A stretch of DNA of 64,000 nucleotides from NCBI GenBank assembly GCA_964448115.1, contig CAYUVA010000001.1, positions 113,280 to 177,279 on the forward strand, in the 5' to 3' direction. Shown here piece after piece: positions 53,976-63,896 of the stretch. How positions within the stretch are numbered: the first letter of the stretch is position 1; each line of letters starts with the position of its first letter. The notes below the pieces were generated by a model that was not told the DNA's origin, did no database searches, and saw only the letters and a program-made list of their open reading frames with translations. A program made the translations under genes and the position numbers. Source of the DNA: CAYUVA01 sp964448115 [NCBI: uncultured bacterium] (GTDB taxonomy: Bacteria; CAYUVA01).

Positions 53976-54218
53976 TTATTCTTCAAGTAGTTTCTTTATC
54001 TGTTCAGTGCTAAGAACCTTGCCTGTGCTTTTCACCTGCCCGTTGATTACCAAGGCGGGCGTCATCATTATTCCCCGGGCGGTTATCTGTTGAATTTCCT
54101 TGATCTTCTCAAGCTCGATGTCATCCCTGTTCAGCTCTTTAACCGCCGCTTGTGCATTAGCAAGCAGTTTCTTACACTTGGGGCATCCTACACCCAAAAC
54201 TTCAACCTTTAGGCTCAT
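53976..54218 (-). CDS. Small thioredoxin-like redox-active disulfide protein
   Basis: 80 residues from the ATG at 54218 (GAGGAG upstream). VEVLGVGCPKCKKLLANAQ holds the CPKC active site; GIMMTPALVINGQV contains the cis-Pro of the thioredoxin fold. This short form (TM0996/MTH895 family) is often encoded beside ArsP/DUF318-type permeases. It may reduce a metalloid or transporter disulfide. An open frame continues upstream to 54653, but it runs through the permease gene and is rejected. Confidence 0.9.
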   Translation of the reverse strand: MSLKVEVLGVGCPKCKKLLANAQAAVKELNRDDIELEKIKEIQQITARGIMMTPALVINGQVKSTGKVLSTEQIKKLLEE

Positions 54219-54244
54219 TTTTTTCCATCTCCTCGAATAGTTGT

Positions 54245-55546
54245 TTACATATTTCCATATATCAAGCCGGCAAGAGTCGATAAGACAATTACCAGCAGCA
54301 TGAATATAACTGTCTTTTTTGTGCCTAAAACGCTTCTTATGACCAGCATATTGGGGAGTGAGACAGCCGGTCCTGCTAGTAGCAGCGCCAGGGCTGGTCC
54401 CTTGCCCATCCCGGCTCCTATAAGCCCCTGCAAGATGGGGATCTCGGTCAATGTCGCAAAGTACATGAAGGCACCGATGACCGAAGCGAAAAGATTGGCT
54501 GCCAGCGAGTTTCCCCCCACCAATCCAGAAACCCAACTGGATGGAATGAGACCCTCCTGCCCGGGGCGTCCGAGCAGCAGCCCGGCAACTAAGACGCCAG
54601 CAAATAGCAGCGGCAGGATCTGGCGAGCAAAGTCCCACGAAGCCCCCAGCCACTCGCCACCCTCACCTTGAGCATGGCTTAGTATGATGGAGGAGGCGAT
54701 AAATGCAATCGAAAACGGTATCATCGGCTGCTGGGGGGCAAGCACCGATGCTACTATTACAGCAAGACCCGCCAGCGACAGCTTCCACCAGGCAATCTTG
54801 AGCCATAAGAAGAGAAATAAGCCGAGCGCTGCACCGGCGATGGCCGTGATACTCCACTTTGCGGCATAGATCGCTGCCCACAAGCCGGCATCGCCCTGCG
54901 GCTTGCCCCAGTTGGCGAAGACTAAAATGGCGATAAGTGCTGCAAAATACAGGATATTCTGCCACAAGGGTCGAGAAACCTCAGCCACAACTGCCATTTC
55001 TTGCGCATCAGCTCTTTGTTCTTGTTCTTTCCTGAATAATATGCTCATGCAAAGACCGATCACGATGCTGAAAGCAATAGCTCCGATCGCCCTTGCTGCG
55101 CCGATCTCCAATCCGAGTATCCTTGCGGTCAGTATTATAGCAAGCACATTTATTGCAGGTCCGGAGTATAGAAATGTCGATGCGGGTCCCAAGCCTGCTC
55201 CCATGCGATAAATGCCTGAAAATAAAGGCAATATCGTGCATGAGCAGACAGCTAGCACCGAGCCGGATACCGAGGCTACGCTATAGGCGATCAACTTGTT
55301 CGCCCGGGCACCGAGGTACTTCATAACCGACGCCTGGCTCAGAAAAACCGCGATAGCACCAGCGATGAAAAAGGCAGGGATAAGGCAGAGAATAACATGC
55401 TCACGGGCATACCACTTGACCAGGTGAAACGCCTCCATAAGCGCCGAGTCGAAGCGTTCCATGCCCACAGGCAAATAAAAACAGGCGATGAAAATTACTA
55501 CATAAAGCGCCAGTCGTTTCCATTCATCCTTCCAGTCGATCATCAT
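54245..55546 (-). CDS. Permease of the DUF318/ArsP type
   Basis: 433 residues, about ten to twelve membrane segments in two related halves. The hallmark Cys-Ser-Cys segment VCSCTILPLFSGIYRMGAGL with ASTFLYSGPAINVLAI is present in the first half, and LLLAGPAVSLPNMLVIRSV in the second. ArsP relatives export trivalent organoarsenicals. The gene overlaps arsR by four bases (ATGA) and is followed by a thioredoxin-like gene, the standard context of this transporter group. Substrate (arsenical, other metalloid, sulfur compound) is open. Confidence 0.85.
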   Translation of the reverse strand: MMIDWKDEWKRLALYVVIFIACFYLPVGMERFDSALMEAFHLVKWYAREHVILCLIPAFFIAGAIAVFLSQASVMKYLGARANKLIAYSVASVSGSVLAVCSCTILPLFSGIYRMGAGLGPASTFLYSGPAINVLAIILTARILGLEIGAARAIGAIAFSIVIGLCMSILFRKEQEQRADAQEMAVVAEVSRPLWQNILYFAALIAILVFANWGKPQGDAGLWAAIYAAKWSITAIAGAALGLFLFLWLKIAWWKLSLAGLAVIVASVLAPQQPMIPFSIAFIASSIILSHAQGEGGEWLGASWDFARQILPLLFAGVLVAGLLLGRPGQEGLIPSSWVSGLVGGNSLAANLFASVIGAFMYFATLTEIPILQGLIGAGMGKGPALALLLAGPAVSLPNMLVIRSVLGTKKTVIFMLLVIVLSTLAGLIYGNM

Positions 55547-55887
55547 GAGCAGGATCCTCCTTTAATCGGGCTAGATAGCTGAAGCTGCTCTTGTGCCTTT
55601 AAGCGCAGGGTTTCCTCAACGCAACTGAATATCCTTAGCAGGCACGGAGCCTTGAGGCCATAATAGATATTTGAGCCTCTGCGATCGGCTTCAATGATGC
55701 CCACTGATGATAGAGCTGAAAGGTGCCTAGATACAGTGGACATATCGGCTCCGATCATCTCGGTAAGCTCGCAGACGCATCGTTCACCCTTGGCAAGCTC
55801 ATCAATAATGAAGAGTCGGGTCGGATGCGCCAGAGCCTTTATTATCTTTGCCCTTGCCTGGTACTTCGCCCTGGTCTTGCTTTCCAT
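55543..55887 (-). CDS. arsR: ArsR/SmtB-family transcriptional repressor
   Basis: 114 residues. Winged HTH with IIKALAHPTRLFIIDELAKG, GERCVCELTEMIGADMSTVS as helix 3 with recognition helix SRHLSALSSVGII, and DRRGSNIYYGL as the wing. The CVC pair is the inducer-binding site type of arsenic/metal-sensing ArsR; the third Cys of the classic CxCxxC is replaced by Thr-containing sequence. Cysteines near the C-terminus (CLLRIFSC, GGSCS) could add ligands. It should repress its own operon through the operator at 55901-55942. Confidence 0.93.
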   Translation of the reverse strand: MESKTRAKYQARAKIIKALAHPTRLFIIDELAKGERCVCELTEMIGADMSTVSRHLSALSSVGIIEADRRGSNIYYGLKAPCLLRIFSCVEETLRLKAQEQLQLSSPIKGGSCS

Positions 55888-55900
55888 TCAATGCACTCCC

Positions 55901-55942
55901 AAATAATGTTCATTTGGCAATATAGCCAAATGAACATTATTT
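55901..55942. promoter_or_regulatory. ArsR operator: 18-bp perfect inverted repeat
   Basis: 55901-55918 (aaataatgttcatttggc) and 55925-55942 are perfect complements separated by six bases (aatata). It begins 13 bases before the arsR start codon and contains the -10 hexamer in its centre, so a bound repressor would exclude RNA polymerase. Confidence 0.85.
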
Positions 55943-55947
55943 GTCAA
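55919..55947 (-). promoter_or_regulatory. Sigma-70 promoter of the arsR-permease-thioredoxin-YeeE operon
   Basis: On the minus strand TTGACA (55947-55942) and TATATT (55924-55919) are 17 bases apart. The spacer is one operator arm and the -10 is the operator centre. Start of transcription would be about 25 bases before the ATG. Confidence 0.8.
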
Positions 55948-56050
55948 CAGGAAAACCAGTATCATATTCTCATCAGATACCAGTGCTGATTGATTGAACT
56001 ATGGAGATCTATTATAGTTCTTCAAACAGGAAAACTTGGGAGAGAACGAA

Positions 56051-57892
56051 ATGTGGCGATTTTGCTATCCGATTTGTCTTATCCTGCTTTGCATATCGAT
56101 TGCCTGTGTTGGTTCAGCATTCGGTGGTGCTCTCGACTGCAACAATGCCATCGAGCTGATAAACGGAGCACCCTATACCAATTCCACTTCCATTGGTGCA
56201 TCTAATGTAGCCGGCTATTCGTGTATCGGCTGGAACGAGCCGGGCAACGAGGTGGTGCATTACATCGAAATCACTGCTGATTCGAGCCTATTTGTCAACC
56301 TTCAGTTCACCAATCCGAGCGCTGACCTCGATATATTCTTGCTATCTGAGTGTGATGAGCAATCCTGCCTTCGTTTCGGGGATAACTTCTTATTTTATTC
56401 ATCAGCATCGCCCGCCACCTACTACATTGTAGTCGATAGCTTCAAGACAGTCATCACAGATTACACCGTAACCGCATATATTTATCAACATACCCCGACT
56501 CCGACCGGCACGCCGGGCACAGCCCTGGATTGCTCTGAGCCTATAGCTATGATCTGCGGTGTTCCTTATAATGGTAGCACCATCGAGGCACCTTCCCAGG
56601 TACACGGTTATAACTGCATTACATATCCGCAGGGCGGTCCGGAGGTAGTACACAGCGTCAATATTTATAATCAGGCTAGCCTGACTGCCCGTTTGTCCAA
56701 TGTAACCATGTTTGAGAACCTTGATGTATTCATCCTTGATGCCTGCAATGAAAACGCCTGTCTCGCCTTCGGAGATGGCACCGCCGAAGTGCTCAATGCG
56801 CCACCGGGTCTATATTATATTATTGTCGATGGCAGGAATGATGCACTCGGTGAATATACCTTGACCCTAAGCTGTGGCAGCCAGCCAACGCCGACCTATA
56901 CCCCATTTTACTCTCCAAGCCCGACAGGCACTCCACCCCCAAGTGCAACCCCCACCTACCCGGCAACCGCAACTCCGACCTCCACCCCTGACCATCAGCC
57001 CCCTAATGCACCACGCAATCTTACCATTGAAGTCTTTAAACCAGGGATGGTGCTCGAATGGTACGATAACCCAGAGGAGGATCTGGATGGATACAATATC
57101 TATCGAGCGCAAGATAATTACCAGGATCTCAATGTTATCTACTGGCGGCATAAGGTATCTCATTTTGAGGACTACACGGTTAGACTAGATACTCGATATT
57201 ATTATGCAGTGAGTGCGATCGATATATGGGGCAATGAGAGCGAGCTTTCCAATATCGTCTCCGGGATGATAGACGGCACTCCCCCCCAGGCGCCGACCGG
57301 CTTGCAGGCATACTACCAGAACAAGGCTATCTATGTAAGCTGGAATCCAAATCAAGAGGATGACCTGCTTGGATATTATCTTTATCGCAGCTTCGAGGAT
57401 GGCGGTGCCTTCAGCAAGGTAACCGGCATGCTGCCCAATCCATCTTACAGGGATACCAGCTTCCTGCCCGACTCAATCTATTATTACAGGGTTACTGCCC
57501 TCGATTTCAACGAGAACGAGAGCGATCCATCCGAGGTGGTCTCGGTGATAACCGATATGGCCGCCCCGCGTATATACATAGCCGGCTACTGGGATACCTA
57601 CATCGGCAGTGCGGTCGGTGGAGAGCTAAAAATGTACGCTTATGTGGTGGAGCCACCTCAGGTTCATCCGGTTGGACCGATAAGAACCGAGATATACTAC
57701 CAGGGTGCCCCAACTGGAGTTTTACTGCGCGATGACGGCACACAAGGAGACGGGGCTGAAGGGGATGGAGTTTATACCCTGAGGACTTATGTACCGCCAG
57801 GGGCACCAGGGGGACAAATAGAGCTGGAGATCGTATCGATTGATGGCAACGGCAATCATAGCGATCCCTGGCCAGCCCTGACCATACATTGA
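56051..57892 (+). CDS. Secreted protein: two PPC-like domains, two FN3 domains, shared C-terminal domain
   Basis: 613 residues from the ATG at 56051 (GGGAGAG eight bases upstream; the in-frame TTG at 56036 is rejected). Signal peptide CYPICLILLCISIACVGSAF. Two similar beta domains, about 25-150 and 160-275, follow the pre-peptidase C-terminal pattern (ADLDIFLLSECDEQSCLRFG and LDVFILDACNENACLAFGDG, each followed by YYIVVD/YYIIVD). Linker PTYTPFYSPSPTGTPPPSAT. Two FN3 domains about 320-500. Shared C-terminal domain from AGYWDTYIGSAVGGELKMYA to SDPWPALTIH. Likely surface-bound or released; no catalytic motif. Confidence 0.82.
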   Translation: MWRFCYPICLILLCISIACVGSAFGGALDCNNAIELINGAPYTNSTSIGASNVAGYSCIGWNEPGNEVVHYIEITADSSLFVNLQFTNPSADLDIFLLSECDEQSCLRFGDNFLFYSSASPATYYIVVDSFKTVITDYTVTAYIYQHTPTPTGTPGTALDCSEPIAMICGVPYNGSTIEAPSQVHGYNCITYPQGGPEVVHSVNIYNQASLTARLSNVTMFENLDVFILDACNENACLAFGDGTAEVLNAPPGLYYIIVDGRNDALGEYTLTLSCGSQPTPTYTPFYSPSPTGTPPPSATPTYPATATPTSTPDHQPPNAPRNLTIEVFKPGMVLEWYDNPEEDLDGYNIYRAQDNYQDLNVIYWRHKVSHFEDYTVRLDTRYYYAVSAIDIWGNESELSNIVSGMIDGTPPQAPTGLQAYYQNKAIYVSWNPNQEDDLLGYYLYRSFEDGGAFSKVTGMLPNPSYRDTSFLPDSIYYYRVTALDFNENESDPSEVVSVITDMAAPRIYIAGYWDTYIGSAVGGELKMYAYVVEPPQVHPVGPIRTEIYYQGAPTGVLLRDDGTQGDGAEGDGVYTLRTYVPPGAPGGQIELEIVSIDGNGNHSDPWPALTIH

Positions 57893-58257
57893 TCAAAGGC
57901 ATTCTTGTATCATCAGCCTAATATTTTGCTTCAATCTAATTATTTACATTCTCTGGTAGGTGAAATCGTATCTTGACATTTTCAGACAAAACCGATAGCC
58001 ATCGACCCCCACCATCTAGGTAGTTATAGCCAAAGGCGCACTAGAATGCGATGGAAAACCTCACCAGGAAAGCCAGTAAAGACCTCGCAAACCTTCTTTT
58101 GCCTGGACGCGGATACCTGCCAAACAATAGCTTTCACCAGTTGTATGATTTCAAGTCAGACTTTCGTTTCAAATGAGGGAATTTGTAAAATAAACTCCTC
58201 CCTAAAAATCGCTGATTTTATCGGGACAAAGATCGCAAAGTAGGAGAGAGCGATACT
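57893..58257. other. Non-coding gap
   Basis: 365 bases between convergent genes. A 65-codon frame at 58046-58243 has no resemblance to any family and no ribosome binding site. I see no clear terminator, repeat or RNA. Confidence 0.4.
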
Positions 58258-61200
58258 CTACGGCTTATGGAAGTATGGCCACAGGTTGCCTATATTCCCC
58301 GAACGGTCAATGGGGATCATCTGGAATAGCCAATATCCAGGCTCAGGCGTGATGGAATACCGAGGGCAGAATGCTTGGTAGGTAAAGATTCCATCCCCAG
58401 GTACCAGGTCGCCGTTTTCACCGTTGTCATTGAGGGTGATATCGAGCGGTTCGTAATTGTAATAAATGCCGATGCCGAGTATATCCTCAATCCCCTGCGG
58501 ATCAACCGCCAGCGCAACCATCTGCAACACCCCGCCATCAGTAGCCCTCAGCTCGGTAATTCCGTAGCCAGCAAGTACTATAGCAGGGTCAACATCAGCA
58601 TTCTTGGAGCCAATCCCCATTATAGCCTCCAATTGGGCGACCTCCCAGCTCGTGTGGTATGCCATAGCCTGGCTTTGCTCCTTGGGGTGGATGGTCAGGT
58701 AGGGCCAGCGCTCGGATAGGTTGCCCTCGCTGTCTCGACAATACAGCTCGAAGTAGCCGTAAGGCTCATTATGGTAATGGGGAACTTTTACGCCCAATGC
58801 CTGCCAGAGATTATCGTTCACCTGCTCCATATAGCGCCCAGTCCAGGCTCCCTCGAACAGGATACTAACCTTCTCAACGGGCGTCTGCCCATCGATTGGT
58901 TGTATATATGCAGCGATGTCAACCAGGGCATCATCGCCCAACTCGTAATTGGTGTTAAGGTATCCGGCCATGATGATCTTGGGTCTATCTTGGCTATAAG
59001 TATGGGTGGCTGTCCCGGTGGGAGTCGATGTTGGCTCCGGGGTCGGACTTATATATTGCGTATAGGTCGGGGTGGGGGTATAACTCGGTGTATCGTGAGG
59101 CAATGGAGTCGCAGCTATGATATTTATTAAATTCATCTGCAAACAATCGTCTTTAGCCCATTTTATTGCTACCGTATCAATATTGCTGACCCTTATCCTA
59201 TTGAACTGCTGCATCTTTGAAGCATTGGATATTGTCAATACTTCCTCGAAGATGCCGGTATCAAGGTCGGTCTCCTTAAGTTCCATGATGATTCCCTTTG
59301 AGTCATTGAAGGAAACAATCCAAACCGGCACGGTTCCACGCTTCTTCAGGTCAATATCCGAGCCATATCCGCGAACCAGAACATCAACTGGCAGCGTGGT
59401 AAGATATTCAGGCAAGTCATTCATTGTTGGATACTCGTAAAGCTCCAGGCTATCCAGAGAAGATATCATCTCCGAGTCATAAGGATAGACAATGTAGGCA
59501 TTATTCGACCCAGGAGCGCCGATGATCAGGTCCTGTCCCGACTTGAAATCGAGCTGTGCATCGCCGGCGACCGAGAATCCGACCTTCTGATAGCGTCTGC
59601 TCCCGATAAAGGATGCGCTGGAGTCATCTGCGCTCATCGTGCTTGCCCATTGTATCATGCCCCCTAAATACAGATATGCCTTTCCGGCGTATTTGTAGTA
59701 TTGGCTGTAGTGCGGTGCTCCGACCAGGAAGTCCTTCACGCCATCGCAATCAACATCCCCAGCGGTGGCTATGGAGTATCCGAACATATCGCCAGCGGAT
59801 TCGCCGACTATGATGGAATCTGCCTGGTCAGCGCTGCTTATCTGCTCCCAGGCATCGCTGCGACCCAAGTAGATATATACCTTGCCGACCTGCTCATTAT
59901 TCAGATATCGTCCAGGCGCGCCGATGGCAAAGTCGCTCAAGCCATCGTTATTTATATCGCCAATGTAGCTTAGCGAGTAACCGAAGCGCTGGTCGTGCTC
60001 CACGCCGTTTATCGGGTAGTAGCTTAAATGGTAGCTGGGAGCACCTAGGCAAAGGTATATTCGCCCCGGTGATGTGTCAAGATCTGCATCGTAATATCTC
60101 GGTGATCCAATGAGGAAATCATCGTAGCCATCTCCATTCACATCGCCGGCATAACCTACAGATTGCCCGAAGCTGGGATCTTTATCAAGAGATGGCAAAT
60201 AATAAATATTATATATATTATAACTATATCTTGATGGATTATAAGATATAATTGCATAGGTATTGTTTAAGGTGCTCTGCAAATCAAGATCAATATTCTT
60301 GAAATTAACAGATGTGGCAACATAGTCCTCCAAACCATCACCGTCGATATCTCCGATGCGAGAGCAGTTTATATAAGAATGCCAGGGAAACTTAAAATAT
60401 AATAAATCATCAAATCCGCCTGATGTTAACTGATATACATAAATATAGCTCGACGAGTAATCGTCCCTAGTGTAACTGCACAGGAAATCCATATTACTAG
60501 TGGGAGTTAAAGATACTGTCTTATAATATTCACTTTCTATCCTATCGAACTGCCCCACATCGACAAGGCCATATAAGGGATCTTTCAGTCCATGAACGAT
60601 GAAGCTGATTATGCCTGAGCTAGACTTCGAATTGCTTTTATAAACATGATCTTGGCTCTTGTAGAGTTTTTCATCCAAATCAGGTATTATTGTAGGTAGT
60701 TGAGTCGGTGTGTAAGTAGGTGTGTGGGTGGGATATTCGAGATGAAAATCAGCGGCTGCGAAACCAAGATCAGTTATAAAATCCCCATCGATATCTCCCA
60801 GGGGCATACATTGGTAGCCAAATCCTCTACCTGGTGTAGGAGTCGGTGTATTGGGTCCAGTGCTTTGGGCGTCTTTACCAGCTAGGTCGATCGTGGACAT
60901 TTCAATCTCTATTTCGCTTTTATAACTAGTCGCTTGGCGGGCAGCAGATGGCAATCCATCATAATAAATCAATGTACAATCAACCGTATCTACCATGGTG
61001 TCGTTCGCATACTCAAGCCCGCAGCACGGCGTATAGGAGGGGAACGGCTTCAGCGGAGCTATTGTCATGGTTACCGTTGGCGTAAAGGTGGGTGTTGCGG
61101 TGGGAGTTTTAGTAACTTCAGATGGTTGTGGCGTATTCGTGGCTGTTGGGGTGGGTGTATTGGTTGAGCTGGGAGTATTGGTTATCGTGGGAGTGCTTGT

Positions 61201-63867
61201 CGGCGTGGGGCTTATCATCGAGTCGATCTTGTCAATGGTGAGATATGGCCAAGGATCGCTTTTATTTCCCATGTTATCGATAGCAGTCATCTCGACCAGC
61301 CAAGCGCCAGCGCATCCTTGCAAGGCTCCTGGATCAATTTGAAATGCCCTAGAGAAGATCCCATCGTCAGCTATCCCATCTCCGTTATGCCCATCATCAT
61401 GAAGATACACGCAGATATCTGTCCCTGCAAAACAAGCTTTTACTCCCATAATTGGATTATCCAGGGAGTTTCGTTGAGGAACAGCTTCCATATACAATAC
61501 GCCGCCATCTTCTATAGATAGCTTGCTGCCAACGAAACCAGCTTCTATAATTTGGGGGCGTTTCCATTGCGGATAAGGATTCGGAATATAAGGATTAGGT
61601 GGCTGTAATGGGAAGCCATCGAAGCCGCTAAAGCTGTACTGCTCATCAGCGGTCTGCGCAATATATAAATAAGGCCATGGAACACTTGTATGACCAAGCT
61701 TGTTTTCGGCTACCATCTGAAAGAGATGATGTCCAGGACTCATTCCAGCCGGCATCTCTTGCTCCAGCACGAAGCGATCTTGCTCCCAATCATAATCGAA
61801 TTCAGCCTCTATAGGCAGCCCAGCATAATATATCTTCAGATCAGCATGGTAATTAGAGCTGAGTTTTGCCCTTGCTTTAAGGATTCCGCCGCTCTGTTGG
61901 CTGATGCGTGATTCGCCAAGACTGCCATTTTCGATGGTCAAAGGGGGTGTTACCGGCTGATAGTCGGGGATATGATGACCAATGTAATAAGTTCCTGATT
62001 TATTTAGAAAGATATTATAACTATCGTTCAAATCGATAAAAAAGAATTCGGAAGGATCATCTAAGTAAACATCTCGAATCTCGGAATCAATAACGATCTC
62101 GCGCATATCTGATATATCGAAAAGCCTTCCCGCATAACAATAAAAAGTCAATACTTTATCATTTCTTAAATATGCAGATCGATAACTATAACTAGAATAA
62201 GGCTTGTCAGTAGGATATGATGACCTCAAGAAAAGCAAATCACCATCACCGGATGTTTTATAGATCCTTATATTTCCTGAGAAATTCAGAAAATAATTCT
62301 TATAAGCGATACTATCAGATGGATCAATAGCTCCATAAATGTTTGCATTTTTCCATTTTTTCAATCCTGCATTATTGCCAAAGGGTTGATATGAAAGTAG
62401 ATATGAATTTCCTACAAGATATAGGTAATCATGGAAATAAACGGCAAAGGTGTCATTTGGCTTTATGAATATATTCTCAAGTGTAGGTACCAGCGTTGAT
62501 GGATCATAAATAAAAAGAAAATTACCGCTTTGAATAAATAAATAATCCTTTTGATATGTTGCATGATCGATCTTATATGGTAGTAAAAGATAGTTTATCA
62601 AATCAATTGTAAAATTATCATTTATCCTCAAATATATAATATCAGTTCCATTGGTTGTTAAGTATAAATAGCGTCCACTACGATTAACAAATCTATATCC
62701 CGGAAGCGATATCTCTAAAGAATTAATATCAAGTCCAATATTCTCATTGTCAATAAATGTAAATTTCAATACATTCTGATCAGATTCTTCAGTATTACTA
62801 ATATATACATGATATCTACCCCACCTGAAAACATTATCATATTTGAATGTCGGATTAATATCGATCTCAAGAGAAGAACATTCTTCCAGGTTACATTCGA
62901 GATCGAATCGGTATAGCTTTATCGAATTATTTTCCGAGGAAACTATCCATTGATCAAATATGCGATCATCTGCTGAGGTTTTGAATGAAAATTGGCACTT
63001 TTGCTCTGGCGAGAAAATGTTAGATAGATCATATATCTTCCCTGGGTGAATATATGCATAATTTCCAAGTAAATGTAGGTTAGACGCCGTCCATCTAATA
63101 ATCCCTTGTGGTTGCGGATTGAACGGATCACTTAGATCAAAAATATTCATAAAAGGATTAAATATCAGTAGGTAATTTTTATATTTCTTTATCAAAATAA
63201 CATCGCCAGAAATCGGAAATGATGAAACATATTGTGGATTATTCAAGTCGTTTATATCATATATTTTGATAACACTATTGTATTTATGCTCCCCCTCATC
63301 TACAATATATAGCCTATTAAAATCTATGAGATGGTCATACCAGATAGTGTCGATAACGCTATGTTCTTTTAATGTATTTTTATCAATATAATAAATGATA
63401 AATTGACTATATGTTTTACACGAAGAACATGTTTTAGACCTGGCGCCATACAAAAGATTTCTATCCTTATCAACAAAAATATATCCCTTAAAAGAACTAT
63501 CACCTAAATAGGAAATATTGTGCAGATCACTTAAATCATATAGAAATATCTTATCATATCCGCATTTTAATATTAAAATATCGTTATAAATCAAATAAGA
63601 ATCTAAATAATTAGTTTCTATCTCATCTCCTATTATATCAATATATTGCAAATTATAAGGATCAGTAATATCAAAAATTACGATTCGGCTTAGATATTTT
63701 GCCTTATATTCAAAAAATAGAAAATTCTCGTATATAACAGGATTGTCGATGCTCCTGTTGAAATATGGTATATGTTCCAACTTCCAGCTACCACAAGCCA
63801 TTCCCGACAGAAAAAGGACAAGCGTTATCGCTAGTCCGACTGTCCTTAATGATTTGATTTTGCTCAT
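58258..63867 (-). CDS. Giant secreted protein: propeller-like N-terminus, FG-GAP repeats, four shared C-terminal-type domains
   Basis: 1869 residues with a signal peptide (LAITLVLFLSGMACGSW, with a lipobox-like GMAC). Residues about 30-620 are repeated beta units (IYDLSDLHNISYLGDSS, MNIFDLSDPFNPQPQGIIRW) of the LVIVD/propeller kind. Two copies of the shared domain are at about 645-740 and 770-875. Thr-Pro linkers lie at about 880-920. FG-GAP (integrin-alpha) repeats with Ca-binding loops (GDVNGDGYDDFLIGSP, GDINNDGLSDFAIGAP, GDVDCDGVKDFLVGAP) lie at about 1020-1460. Two more shared domains end the protein, at about 1630-1725 and 1765-1869. The N-terminal coding part is markedly AT-rich. Probably an adhesion or surface protein. 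Confidence 0.82.
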   Translation of the reverse strand: MSKIKSLRTVGLAITLVLFLSGMACGSWKLEHIPYFNRSIDNPVIYENFLFFEYKAKYLSRIVIFDITDPYNLQYIDIIGDEIETNYLDSYLIYNDILILKCGYDKIFLYDLSDLHNISYLGDSSFKGYIFVDKDRNLLYGARSKTCSSCKTYSQFIIYYIDKNTLKEHSVIDTIWYDHLIDFNRLYIVDEGEHKYNSVIKIYDINDLNNPQYVSSFPISGDVILIKKYKNYLLIFNPFMNIFDLSDPFNPQPQGIIRWTASNLHLLGNYAYIHPGKIYDLSNIFSPEQKCQFSFKTSADDRIFDQWIVSSENNSIKLYRFDLECNLEECSSLEIDINPTFKYDNVFRWGRYHVYISNTEESDQNVLKFTFIDNENIGLDINSLEISLPGYRFVNRSGRYLYLTTNGTDIIYLRINDNFTIDLINYLLLPYKIDHATYQKDYLFIQSGNFLFIYDPSTLVPTLENIFIKPNDTFAVYFHDYLYLVGNSYLLSYQPFGNNAGLKKWKNANIYGAIDPSDSIAYKNYFLNFSGNIRIYKTSGDGDLLFLRSSYPTDKPYSSYSYRSAYLRNDKVLTFYCYAGRLFDISDMREIVIDSEIRDVYLDDPSEFFFIDLNDSYNIFLNKSGTYYIGHHIPDYQPVTPPLTIENGSLGESRISQQSGGILKARAKLSSNYHADLKIYYAGLPIEAEFDYDWEQDRFVLEQEMPAGMSPGHHLFQMVAENKLGHTSVPWPYLYIAQTADEQYSFSGFDGFPLQPPNPYIPNPYPQWKRPQIIEAGFVGSKLSIEDGGVLYMEAVPQRNSLDNPIMGVKACFAGTDICVYLHDDGHNGDGIADDGIFSRAFQIDPGALQGCAGAWLVEMTAIDNMGNKSDPWPYLTIDKIDSMISPTPTSTPTITNTPSSTNTPTPTATNTPQPSEVTKTPTATPTFTPTVTMTIAPLKPFPSYTPCCGLEYANDTMVDTVDCTLIYYDGLPSAARQATSYKSEIEIEMSTIDLAGKDAQSTGPNTPTPTPGRGFGYQCMPLGDIDGDFITDLGFAAADFHLEYPTHTPTYTPTQLPTIIPDLDEKLYKSQDHVYKSNSKSSSGIISFIVHGLKDPLYGLVDVGQFDRIESEYYKTVSLTPTSNMDFLCSYTRDDYSSSYIYVYQLTSGGFDDLLYFKFPWHSYINCSRIGDIDGDGLEDYVATSVNFKNIDLDLQSTLNNTYAIISYNPSRYSYNIYNIYYLPSLDKDPSFGQSVGYAGDVNGDGYDDFLIGSPRYYDADLDTSPGRIYLCLGAPSYHLSYYPINGVEHDQRFGYSLSYIGDINNDGLSDFAIGAPGRYLNNEQVGKVYIYLGRSDAWEQISSADQADSIIVGESAGDMFGYSIATAGDVDCDGVKDFLVGAPHYSQYYKYAGKAYLYLGGMIQWASTMSADDSSASFIGSRRYQKVGFSVAGDAQLDFKSGQDLIIGAPGSNNAYIVYPYDSEMISSLDSLELYEYPTMNDLPEYLTTLPVDVLVRGYGSDIDLKKRGTVPVWIVSFNDSKGIIMELKETDLDTGIFEEVLTISNASKMQQFNRIRVSNIDTVAIKWAKDDCLQMNLINIIAATPLPHDTPSYTPTPTYTQYISPTPEPTSTPTGTATHTYSQDRPKIIMAGYLNTNYELGDDALVDIAAYIQPIDGQTPVEKVSILFEGAWTGRYMEQVNDNLWQALGVKVPHYHNEPYGYFELYCRDSEGNLSERWPYLTIHPKEQSQAMAYHTSWEVAQLEAIMGIGSKNADVDPAIVLAGYGITELRATDGGVLQMVALAVDPQGIEDILGIGIYYNYEPLDITLNDNGENGDLVPGDGIFTYQAFCPRYSITPEPGYWLFQMIPIDRSGNIGNLWPYFHKP

Positions 63868-63896
63868 ATTATCTATCCCCCTATATGGGTATTTTG

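Noticed and set aside
54219-54653. Upstream extension of the small thioredoxin to 225 residues
   Set aside because: It is a frame shadow of the permease gene; the family length is about 80 residues and the ATG at 54218 has GAGGAG upstream.
58046-58243. 65-codon open frame between convergent genes
   Set aside because: No ribosome binding site, no hydrophobic or domain pattern, no recognised family.
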